Source of the DNA: Athripsodes cinereus
Lineage: Eukaryota > Arthropoda > Insecta > Trichoptera > Leptoceridae
Assembly: GCA_947579605.1 (NCBI GenBank)
Contig: OX388312.1
Location: 1,364,001-1,428,000 of the forward strand
Direction of reading: 5' to 3'
DNA length: 64,000 nt
How positions within the stretch are numbered: the first letter of the stretch is position 1; each line of letters opens with the position of its first letter. Below the pieces are notes generated by a model. That model did not search any database and was not told the DNA's origin. It saw nothing but the letters and a program-made list of their open reading frames with translations. The position numbers and the translations under genes were made by a program. Below, piece by piece: positions 11,831 to 20,866 of this stretch.

Positions 11831-11999
11831 ATGATAGTTATGGATATATACGAGATGTATACTAACTTAAATATTAATTTCAAGGATATTTTCCCTGAGA
11901 TGTCTTCCAACAATAAATATAAACATTTCAAAAAGTTTTTGAAAACAAATTCTCTTCTGTTCTTTACATTATTGGGAGTGGTGCTTGGAGTATTACTAG
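11831..11999 (+). CDS. SLC1 transporter, exon 1 (coding)
   Basis: Cytoplasmic N-terminus of about 35 residues and the start of TM1; donor CTAG|GTAAGA, phase 1. A 5' UTR exon further upstream is possible but not identified. Confidence 0.85.
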
Positions 12000-14900
12000 G
12001 TAAGATAATATTATTCAATATCTATTACATTTTAATTCATTCTATAATCCTTCAATTCTCCTCTCGGAGACACAGACCAGAAATAAATTAAATACAATTG
12101 AGGCTATTTTTACTAATTCTGGCATTCCCACAGCATCCTAATATCTTCAATATCATACTCATAAATAAAAGAAGGTACTGTGGAATACAAAGTTTTCACG
12201 GTTCGAAACTTTTTGAGCAATGAAATTATTATTATTATTAAAACAACACCATACTCTACTGGGACCATTACAGCCTTCGGCCAATGCGATCCCAGAGAAA
12301 ACAAACATTTACGAAAGTGTTTTAACTTTCCCTACAAATTCTCTGTATGTTATGTGTAGGATATTCGATCCCGGTTCTTTTTTCTAATCCCGGGATTCGG
12401 GATTATCTACAGTTGATCCCGGGATCCCGGGACTAGTCCCGGGATTGTATTGGTAATGTAAAGTGCTAACAAAAAGTCGGTAAACCATGTCAAAATCAGC
12501 TTTTTTTATTTATCTGGCAATCAATTTAAGAAGAATGAAGTTTTGAATCTGCAAAAAGTTGGTTAAACAAAATTATACTTCAAACTTCTTTTAAAATAAA
12601 CAAACAAGGCACTTATGATTTATAAAACTAACAATTTAACTTTTTTCATATTTTTAAATTGTGTTCTTGTATATAGTTTTTACCCAGAACAGTTTTAGTT
12701 TTGTGGGGCAATATAGGTATTCTATAATGTTGTTATTTATGTTTTTTGCACGTACTATTTTGGAATATTTTTTTTAAATCAACTTAGTTAGACTTATTTA
12801 GCTTAACCCATAACAAAAAAAATACATACTACAGGGATCAATTTTTAAACTCGTATTTTTAAATAAAATTGACCAGAGACTTTATGAATTATTTATTTGA
12901 ATTAGGTCGGTGAGTGATTTTTTGATGCTATTTTTTAAAATATCAAATCGCTCAAGCATTATTAAGAGACTATTCCAACGCGATTTGCAGTTAAACAATA
13001 AATTAAGCTCTCTTCCATGTTCCTTTTCAATATAGTTTTGAAGCATAGTATCATTCTTCCAAGATGCTCTTTTGAAAATAAGAACTACTACGAACTTTCT
13101 TTACGACTTCATTAATATTCCGGTCATTGGTCAAACTCACCATTACCGGTTTTATAGACTAAAAGACGAGTCCAGTTTTTCATTATCATCATCCACATCA
13201 TCAATAAAAGGCGATAGCCGTTTATGTTAATACATAAAAAATAAAATATCATCACTGATATACTGAGGTATTTTTCTATACAATAAATCACAAACAGCTA
13301 AGTGAATACCATATGCAAAACAAACTAGTTGCTTTGCATTAACAAGTTTTCCAACTGTAATGATTGCCAAAATATCGTATCTAGTGAGATATTGAACTCA
13401 GAATAGCGCTCTTTTTAGATACTAACACAAGCTTCGGCTGTCAGTGATTCATTGATGGGAATGAGTCCCAAATTCTTGATTTATTGTATAATTGTATTAA
13501 TCCCGAAAATCCCGGGTTTTCTTAAATTAAATCCTGGGATTTTCGGGATCGCGGGATTGAATCCCCTAGTTATGTGGAATATGTCCACATTCTGGGAAAT
13601 GTTATTGAACAATCTAATTGCCTTAACTATTGATGACTGCAAGAAAAATTTTCCGACTTGTAGATGGATAGAACAGCATATACTGACGTGAGCGACTATA
13701 CGATGCTTGTTTATAAAAATTAAACTCTCCCAGTACCTTTGGCTTACTAATTATACCATTCAGCAACTTGAAAAAATGTTTCGCGTAAAACACACTCCTA
13801 CAAATGCTGTTTTCCTAACACAAAGAAATTGTAATTACAAATCCTCATAACAAGCCAGAACCATAACGGTCTCTCCAGTGTCATAGAAACTTTTGCATTG
13901 TATAGTTTATATAGTATGTGTGCAGTGCGTAATCACCTGACATCAAATATGTAATACATAACATAAACAAATAATAGGATGATAAAGATAATTTTGCTTA
14001 TTTTAACACTATTTTTATTAAACATACCCTTGAATGAATAAAGAGAATCATACTAACTCTGTTTTACAATATTTTCAGGAACACAACTTCAGTCTTTGCA
14101 GCTAAGTAAAGATGCAATTTTACTCATGTCATATCCCGGAGAACTGTTTATGAGAATATTAAAGCTGTTGATATTACCTTTGATCATTGCAAGTCTTGTA
14201 TACGGCTCTGCGAGTCTCAACGCTAAGCTAAATGGAAAAATAGCTTTGAGGACTTTGACTATATTCGTTTCAACTTCAATGTTCAATGCTATCCTCGGTA
14301 TTTGTCTGGTATCTATTATCCACCCAGGAAATCCAGGGATGTCAGAAGGCTTGGATGTGGTTGTACAAAAAAAGAAAATATCAAACATTATGGACAATTT
14401 CTTAGATGTGGGAAGGTATTATATATATTTATATTTTAATAATGCACAATCATTTTACTTTGTATGTATACAATGACATAATCTTCACAAGTGGAGTAAC
14501 TAATGGACTGACTGCTTGTAATAAACAAAGAGGTCCTCTCTTTGTAATGAAACATTTTGGATTGGCATTTAAGTTTAGATTGTATTGTGTCATCTCTGAA
14601 CTAAAAATGTTTTGATGTTTTAAGAATAATTTCTTTTTATTAGGCAATCGAGAACTTAAAGATAAGAGTGGAAGATCTGTTCTTTGCTGCAGATTCCAAG
14701 TTTTTAACATTACACTTCTTTCAGGAATATATTTCCGGACAACATATTTGAAGCAACACTCCGGCAAACTTATACTGCATATGAACCGATAGAAGGTTTC
14801 AATGCATTAACAAATAGTTCCTGGAACTCAACCAGTACTGATCATCTCAAAAGGGTACTCAAACACAGGTAATGTCTTAATTATTTTCTTTTAAAACATT

Positions 14901-17900
14901 ATAATTTTTTTCCTTACTAAGATATAATAAACTTTAAGCTTATATTATTTAATGACATACGTAACATAAATTTGTTTTACCTTACAAAAGATAATACTGG
15001 ATTCAAATTGTGACCATTAACAAATAAGAGGACATTCTTTTTCTCCCATTGTAAATTTAGAAACAAAAATACATTAAACAAGCTTTATATCATTCTCTTT
15101 CTTTATTTATATACATTTGTTTATACATTTTTTAACCATATTTTTGTTTATACATTTGTTTATCCATTTCTTAACCATATTTTTTTATACATTTGTTTAT
15201 CCATTTCTTAACCATACTTTTTTTTATACATTTGTTTATCCACTCTCAACTAATTTCTTAACCATAGTTTTGTCATAGCTACATAGTTATAAGCTTTCTG
15301 CAAATTTCAGTATTTCAATATTTCATATCTCTCATCTTTATTATTTATCTTCCAAATTTCCAGACCAGGCTTGAATACTCTAGGTTTGGCAGTTTTTTGT
15401 TTAGTATTTGGTGCAGTTCTCGGTACTCTGGGATCCAAGGGACGAGTTGTAACAGAATTCTTCTCCGTGATATTTGAAGTCATCATGAAGATTGTCACAG
15501 GAGTCATGTGGCTGACACCAATCGGTGTTGCTAGTATCATTGCTGGAAAAATACTCATTGTCGATAATTTAGGTAAATAATATTTAGATACTAAAATTGT
15601 TAAAATGGTTGGATCATTACAATGGTTTGGATACCTGGAGTGTTTGGATGATGAAAATATGACGAAAAGAATATACCTACTTGCCTGATAGAAGGGGTCG
15701 GAGAAAATATACGAGAACAACATGGCTTGATCACGTGGATCAAATTGTCAAGGACAGTCACGTGTTGAGTAGGAGAAATCATTGTGTAATATAAAAAAAT
15801 AATATGACTGTAGAGAAAGTGAAAGAAGTAGGTATGTATGTAAGGATAGGTCTATATGGTGTTCCATTCTCTCAGCTTGCCCCACATGTGACACGACATG
15901 AGGGTATAGACTCTTAAGCACCCATTCTTACTTGGTATGGTATTACACATCAAAAATAAAAAATTTAGTTTTTTTCTTCACAAAAACTTAAATTTATTCC
16001 TGAAGACCCTCGTACAAAGTGTAATGTTCTTTTATTATAAGGGTGGATGAGGTCAACCACAGAAATATATTCTATTTAGGTACCTAATGCGTTAATGCAG
16101 CGAATATTAAACAGTGTTTTTTATGTTATTGTACATTTTAAAATTTTGAAACACGCAAAAACAGAACATTTTGTTAATTGTTTAAACAACACAATAAAAC
16201 AATCCAAAATTAAATAGATGTATATGAATTGGATTATCTATATAAATAATTAGGTAAGCCTTTTAGAGAGTAATACAGAAAAAATTAAACTCTTGCTACT
16301 AAATTGAAAATCCATGATGATTGAGTCTCTTCAGCAGGGTTACTCTTGACAAAACTAAACACGATCTTAATCTAGTCTTTATCTTGATCATACGACGCAC
16401 GAAGGGACTATGGTCAAAAACACCGCGCTACCGCTAACGCGTGATCGGTTTGCGTGTATTTTTGGCCAATAATCACTTCGTGCGGCGTATGATCAAGATC
16501 AAGACTAGATTAAGATTGTATTTAGATTGTGTCAAGAGTAGCCCTGCAGCTCTTGATAAAATTTGCAAGAACTGTAAGCTGAGATTTTAATGTAGAAATG
16601 AATAAAACTCTTATAAAATTTTCACCAATTGAGATTGAGTTTTCAATATTGAAGATAACTAAAAATATTAATGAATTTGAATTAACATTTATCTGTTTCA
16701 GCCCTTGTGTTATCCCAGCTGGGTTGGTTTATATTCACTGTATGTCTCGGTGTATTCTTTCACCAGTTTGTCATTTTACCAACTCTCTACTACATCTTTG
16801 TTAGAAAGAATCCCTTCAAGTTTTATTGTGGACTCATACAAGGCACTCTAACTGCCAGTGTCACTGCATCAACGTATGTCAAATATTTATAATAATTTTT
16901 GTATTTATTTATTCGGTACTATTATACACTAATTACAAGCAATGTTTCGCAAAAAAAATGTTTATTAAATACAATCAATTTGCGATTTTATCGCTGTAAT
17001 TTCATTTTACTTTCTTTTTCTAGATTATTCAATTAAATTTGGATTTTGAATTAAAACAAAATCAAATTTAGAACACATTATTTTGGATGTGTCTTATGTA
17101 ACATAGATCCTATAAACTTGTTAATTTCGGTGAAAAATGGCATAAATGCTTAGGGATATTATATCACTGCCTGTAGGTAATTTCTATATCAATAAATAAA
17201 ATACATACAATTTTTCTGTCCAGAAATGATGGTTAATGATGCAAGTGGAGTGCATCAGCTTCCCTATTGCTTATTTGGTGAACTTCTTAAACATGAATAT
17301 CATGCGTTAATGTGAATGGGTTGAAATATTAACATTTTTGGTTGTCATCTTTTCCAGAGCTGCAGCATTACCGATTACCTTTCGTCTGATGACAGACAAG
17401 CTTCATATAGATGCTAGAGTGTGTCGGTTTGTTCTTCCCATTGGGTGTAACATCAATATGGATGGGACGGCACTCTTCATCGCCTCAGCAACTATTTTCA
17501 TATCCCAGATGAGCGGCATGGTGCTGGGATTTGGAGATCTATGCACTGTGTTGTAAGAGACACTTTAATTTTATTTGCACATTCATATATTATCATGCCA
17601 CTTCCCTCGTGAGGTAGACAGAAAGGGTCAAACGCCACTTTCTCCTATCATCGCATACACCCTTCGCTTATGTCACTGTCATACAATACCTCATGCATGC
17701 TCTACAATTCAATGTGTTCAAGAGGATCTGATTTATAAATATGATCTTGCCATTTGATCTTCGGATAACCAGTCTCCAAGCACCGTTCTTCTCAGCCAAA
17801 TATATTTTCTTGGTCATTCTGTCCTCATTCATTCTTCCCACATGTCCAAACCATTTTATTTTATTGTTATGATTCTATAATAGAATGAGACATTAAGGAG

Positions 17901-19741
17901 ATTAAATAAATTAAAACTACTTTATTTTACTAATTAATTATTCTTTCAGTATAAGCCTCTTTGTTCTTTAACTTTTCACTGTCCGTTGTGGGAGGAAATA
18001 AACCTTAACTTTATGAACTCAGAGTGATTTGTAATATCTTTAGAAAAATTCCAACACTGTCCAGCAATCGTCTTCATTTTTATTTATTTTTTTGACAACA
18101 TCTCTACTATTGAAATTTTATTAATTGTCTTGTTAAATAAAGGTTTAGGTATTTTGATAATTAAAAAAAGAAATAATAAACTAAGCAAACATAGAAACCA
18201 CACATAAACAATAGAAAGCATTTAAAGGATATATCAATCTTGTAATTGGGTTAATATTTAGTTTGATACTTTTTGTTTTAGTCTTACATCCACCATAGCA
18301 TCCATGTCGGCTAGCAGTGTTCCCAGTTCTGCTCTGGTCCTCATTCTCGTCACCCTGGCTGCTATAGATGCTCCTACAGATAATGTCTCATTGCTGTTTA
18401 CTATTGATTGGTTGGTGTAAGTATACCTACATTATAATAATAAAAGTACCTATATCCTTACAAATATTCAATGTGAATAATTAAATATGTACCTACTTAA
18501 GTTGTTACTATTTTTATGATACAAATTTATCCCATACTTAACTTCTACTGATTCTCTCATCATCAGTATTAACCTTCTGGGAAAACAAGTACATTGAAGG
18601 ACCCACCGACCACCCGGATAGCGCAGAAGTCTGAGGATTTCCATTTATCCGAAATTCTACACTTAACAAATCTTGTCCACAACGGAGGCGCCATAGTGCG
18701 CCACATTTTATTTTATTTTGTTTCATATATGTTGTTTGCTTCTCTCGTATAGAGGTACATCGAAGGATTTTAGTCAAAAGATTTCACACGGAGATTTTGG
18801 CCGGCCAGCCCTTCTGGGAAAACAAGGGGGAAACAGGTCTTTTCCAATGGAAGTGATTCCTTCTTAAAATACCTTTTTTCACTATGGAAAAGAACTAGAA
18901 GAGGTTCAAAGCCCGATGCTAGATTTTTTTTTTTAAATAGATATATCTGGGTTTCGTTATAAACGCAAATACAACCTTATACACCTTTCACAGTAAGCAA
19001 CTAAAAGCTTGTGTCGTGAAAGGGGAGTTTGCCGGCACCTGGTATTGAACCATGGACCCATTGTTCATGAGGCCGAGACTCTACCTACAGGCTACCGACA
19101 AAATTATTAAATTTACAAACCCATTTTTCAAAACTTCCTCATGCTGACCGACTTTATATATAATAATTTACTGTGATTATGTGTTTGTTTAACTCTAATA
19201 TATGTATAATACATATGTTTTATTTCCAGTGATAGAGTTCGCACAACAAATAACATGTTAGGAGACTGTTACACGACTGCTATTGTGGAGCAACTCTCGC
19301 AAGATGAACTCAGTCAGCTGCCTCCTGCAGATGATATTATCAAGGTGACATTTTAATTATAAATATTGAGGTTTGCCCACCATTCTGAATGCCTAATATA
19401 TACTTTTTTTATCGTACTTAGAGGACAATCTGAACATCTTTGTTATGTTTATTAGTCTGCTGGCTATTCCACCACTTGAGGGAAATGCTATTATGGTATA
19501 GTTCTATTTGTTTATTCATTCTTTACTGTACATTGATTACAAACAATTACATAAAAGGTATACATTCAAATTAGATACAATCAATATACAGAGGGCGAGT
19601 TTATCGCAGAGACGCAATCTCTTCCAACTAGCTCAAAGTATTAGTAGATTATAACTTATGAGAATATCTTTTAAGCAAGGCTTGTGTGTTTTCTTCCAGA
19701 GTCCTTCAGATATTGAAGATGGTGGTAAATCCAAGTGCTAA
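11831..19741 (+). CDS. SLC1-family (EAAT-like) Na+-coupled amino-acid transporter, nine exons, 505 aa
   Basis: Plasma-membrane carrier of the excitatory amino acid transporter family. CDS: 11831-11999, 14079-14415, 14725-14868, 15364-15572, 16702-16873, 17358-17552, 18282-18416, 19230-19344, 19700-19741; every intron is GT/AG and phases agree. The ATG at 11831 follows an in-frame TAA at 11789; ATGs at codons 4 and 9 are alternatives. Seen in order: TM1 (LLFFTLLGVVLG), SYPGEL and TM2, IIHPGNPG after TM3, an extracellular loop with two N-glycosylation sequons (NSSWNST), TM4-TM6, HP1 (TASTAAALPITF), TM7 NMDGTAL, HP2 and TM8 DRVRTTNNMLGD. Substrate/Na+ residues of TM8 (D, R, N, D) are kept. Odd: TM7 has ALFIAS where glutamate carriers have ALYEAV, so the K+/H+ coupling Tyr-Glu pair is gone, and HP2 reads SMSASSVPSSA in place of the usual Gly-rich tip. 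Glutamate transport is therefore uncertain; an insect Eaat2-like paralogue (reported to prefer aspartate/taurine) is possible. Confidence 0.92.
12360..12450. repeat. CCCGGG-rich island with a perfect palindrome
   Basis: Repeated TCCCGGGAT units in A+T-rich intron sequence, including a perfect 22-bp palindrome at 12424-12445 centred on ACTAGT. A similar island lies at 13498-13572, the two bracketing the hAT remnant below. They may be parts of one element. Confidence 0.7.
12882..13371 (-). pseudogene. hAT-family transposase remnant
   Basis: Two stop-free minus-strand pieces lie in the order expected of hAT transposases: 13371-13227 gives KLVNAKQLVCFAYGIHLAVC (the C-AHG-QLAV region) and 13100-12882 gives NDTMLQNYIEKEHGREL then NCKSRWNSLLIMLERF (the C-TRWNS catalytic-core neighbourhood). 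About 125 bp between them is out of frame. No ends, BED finger or C-terminal dimerisation domain are recognisable. It is an inactive fossil in SLC1 intron 1, antisense to the gene. Confidence 0.82.
13498..13572. repeat. Second CCCGGG/TTTTCGGGAT island
   Basis: Contains AATCCCGAAAATCCCGGG and its near inverted copy CCTGGGATTTTCGGGAT about 20 bp away, forming a foldback of about 17-bp arms. Related in unit sequence to the island at 12360-12450. Confidence 0.65.
14079..14415 (+). CDS. SLC1 transporter, exon 2
   Basis: TM1 end, TM2 and TM3; contains SYPGELFMRILKLLILPLI and SIIHPGNPG, family hallmarks. Acceptor ATTTTCAG, donor GGAAG|GTATT, phase 2. Confidence 0.93.
14476..14690 (+). repeat. R1 copy filling SLC1 intron 2
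   Basis: Diverged copy: CTTCACAAGTGGAGTAACTAATGGACTGACTGC, GTCCTCTCTTTG, and near the end TCGAGAACTTAAAGATAAGAGTGGAAG. It occupies most of a 309-bp intron, so that intron has been largely built by the insertion. Confidence 0.6.
14725..14868 (+). CDS. SLC1 transporter, exon 3
   Basis: Encodes NIFPDNIFEATLRQTY and the extracellular loop before TM4 with sequons N-S-S and N-S-T close together, the usual glycosylation site of EAATs. Acceptor CTTTCAG, donor CACAG|GTAATG, phase 2. Confidence 0.92.
15106..15270 (+). repeat. Minisatellite, unit about 38 bp, about 4 copies
   Basis: Repeats of TTTATACATTTGTTTATCCA followed by TTTCTTAACCATA, with small length differences in the T runs. It ends about 95 bp before the exon 4 acceptor of the SLC1 gene. 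Confidence 0.8.
15364..15572 (+). CDS. SLC1 transporter, exon 4
   Basis: Encodes PGLNTLGLAVFCLVFGAVLG (TM4/TM5 region) and WLTPIGVASIIAGKIL, matching the conserved W-SP-GI-SLI stretch of the family. Donor TTTAG|GTAAAT, phase 1. Confidence 0.93.
15600..15915 (+). mobile_element. LINE C-terminal fragment in SLC1 intron 4
   Basis: Two frames together read SLQWFGYLECLDDENMTKRI, then GRRKYTRTTWLDHVDQIVKD, then CKDRSIW-SILSACP, the standard tail of an insect non-LTR element. Related tails lie at 17577, 43930, 47188 and 61371. Frameshifted and inactive. Confidence 0.75.
16332..16549. mobile_element. MITE with about 90-bp terminal inverted repeats
   Basis: The left arm CAGCAGGGTTACTCTTGAC continues through ATCTTAATCTAGTCTT and GATCATACG; the right arm is the diverged reverse complement starting CTGCAGGGCTACTCTTGAC. 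The element is 218 bp with a short asymmetric centre near GCTACCGCTAACGCGTGATC and is flanked by CTCTT on both sides (16327-16331, 16550-16554), a likely target-site duplication. No ORF. It lies in SLC1 intron 4. Confidence 0.88.
16702..16873 (+). CDS. SLC1 transporter, exon 5
   Basis: TM6 and the first half of HP1: WFIFTVCLGVFFHQFVILP then the NPF-F--G--QGTLTASVTAS segment. Donor AAC|GTATGT, phase 2. Confidence 0.93.
17358..17552 (+). CDS. SLC1 transporter, exon 6
   Basis: Second half of HP1 (ALPITF), RFVLPIGCNINMDGTAL and TM7. The residues after NMDGTAL are FIASATIF, so the coupling Tyr-Glu pair of glutamate carriers is Phe-Ile (codons TTC ATC at about 17475-17480). Donor GTGTT|GTAAGA. Confidence 0.93.
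17577..17870 (-). mobile_element. LINE C-terminal fragment in SLC1 intron 6
   Basis: The minus strand reads KWFGHVGRMNEDRMTKKIYL, RRSNGKI, ACMRYCMTVT and a degenerate end, the same LINE tail as at 15600 but in the opposite orientation. Several stops. Confidence 0.75.
18282..18416 (+). CDS. SLC1 transporter, exon 7
   Basis: HP2 and the start of TM8: LTSTIASMSASSVPSSALV, then DAPTDNVSLLFTIDWLV. Most family members have ASIGAAGIPQAGLV here; four of the small Gly/Ala positions are Ser. Acceptor TGTTTTAG, donor TTGGT|GTAAGT. Confidence 0.92.
18540..18660 (-). repeat. SINE tail, family S2
   Basis: The reverse complement GGATAAATGGAAATCCTCAG ... CTTCTGCGCTATCCGGGTG ... GTCCTTCAATG matches 59825-59885 closely. 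This is the 3' part of the SINE whose tRNA head is at 59640. Confidence 0.65.
18936..19104 (-). mobile_element. tRNA-derived SINE, family S3
   Basis: On the minus strand the head reads GGTAGCCTGTAGGTAGAGTC (A-box-like) and GGTTCAATACC (B box), followed by a body ending AACCCAGATATATC and an A-rich tail. The tail alone recurs at 4672-4745. Located in SLC1 intron 7. Confidence 0.75.
19230..19344 (+). CDS. SLC1 transporter, exon 8
   Basis: TM8 signature DRVRTTNNMLGDCYTTAIVE with the substrate-binding Asp/Arg and Na+-site Asn and Asp kept, then the cytoplasmic tail EQLSQDELSQLPPADDIIK. Phase 0 donor AAG|GTGACA. Confidence 0.93.
19440..19650 (+). repeat. R1 scrap (19440-19500, minus) followed by repeat R2 (19508-19650)
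   Basis: R2 reads TTCATTCTTTACTGTACATT ... AGATACAATCAATATACAGAGGGCGAGTTTATCGCAGAG ... ATCTCTTCCAA. R2 also occurs at 38765 and 47048 and, in part, at 1-90. It fills SLC1 intron 8. Confidence 0.6.
19700..19741 (+). CDS. SLC1 transporter, exon 9 (terminal)
   Basis: Fourteen codons, SPSDIEDGGKSKC then TAA. The C-terminus is short and is not a PDZ-ligand type end. A possible poly(A) hexamer ATTAAA is at 19793-19798, about 50 bp after the stop; others further on cannot be excluded. Confidence 0.8.
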   Translation, partial: SPSDIEDGGKSKC

Positions 19742-20087
19742 GAATATATCTTGAAGGAATTGATTTAGAAAATATGTGTTTTTTGTGAGAAAATTAAACT
19801 GTTGGCAAAAATATACAAAATTAATGCATATCGAATTGTATATTTTTGAAGTCATTTATATTGCGTGCATATTCATAGAAAAACTGGAACAGTTGCCCTG
19901 TATTTAGGATCTCGAGAATAGTAGCAGTTTAAGACAAAATTAGTGTTATAAAGTATACTGGCATCCATGTGGGAAGTCAGATTAAATATAAGGTGGTTCT
20001 AAAATTGTGATACAAAAGCGATGAAATCGTAAAATATCTCCACTTCCTAATCAAATTGAAATTTTTTGTGTATAATTAAATAAGTAA

Positions 20088-20215
20088 AACTTTATAGAGT
20101 AGTATACAAGTATATGGTTTCAAAAAATAACAATAGGAGGACTTATCGCATATGCAATTTCCTCCAACCAATCCAGATACCAAATCATGAGAACTATTCA
20201 TATCCTAGTTGTAGA
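20088..20215 (+). repeat. SINE tail, family S4
   Basis: GGAGGACTTATCGCATATGCAATTTCCTCCA resembles the body of the tRNA-headed element at 55205-55442 (GGCGGACTTATCACATATG ... AATTTCTTCCAGA). Confidence 0.5.
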
Positions 20216-20617
20216 CATGAAATTTATATCAGATAATTTTATTTGTACAAAGTTTCAAATTTTGTAAAATAATTTTTAATGATTCTATCATCTTCTATTT
20301 TATTCTACCTGCAAAAACAGAGGAGTAAAAGAAATCTCATTGTTTATAAAAGAAATAGTATGATTCTAATATTTCTAATCACCCCTGCGGTAAATACAGA
20401 GAAGAAATACTCCCTCTAGTGATTTTGTGCCAAACTAAGTGAGACGTCAGTTTTCCAAGGCTCTTAAATCTATGGTAATATGGCAAAAGTTGATATGTCC
20501 GAAAAAGTAAACATTACTGGAGCATGTTCCAAAGAGCATATTATAATCATTGCCAGCATATAAAATTATTAACTCTTCATATTAATATTTATCAGTTTTA
20601 TGCTAATATTTAATGTC

Positions 20618-20866
20618 GGCCGGTGTGGCGCGGAGGTAACGCTCTTGCCTTTGAGTCACGAGGTCCCGGGTTCGATTCCCGGCCAGGGCAGATTGAGGAA
20701 TGACCTTTTTCAAATTGTCCTGGGTCTGGGTGTTACATGTATATGTGTTTAGTGCATTGTATATGTGTGTATCGTCGCGTTAGTACCCATTATACAAGAT
20801 TAATCTTAGTTTGGGACTAGCTCGATCTGTGTGAAATGTCTATGTATGTTATGTTATGTTATGTTA
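20618..20866 (+). mobile_element. tRNA-derived SINE, family S1, copy 2
   Basis: Close copy of 9631-9874: head GGCCGGTGTGGCGCGGAGGT, B box GGTTCGATTCC at 20669-20679, body with TTTTTCAAATTGTCCTGGGT, and a tail of four ATGTT units. Confidence 0.88.
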
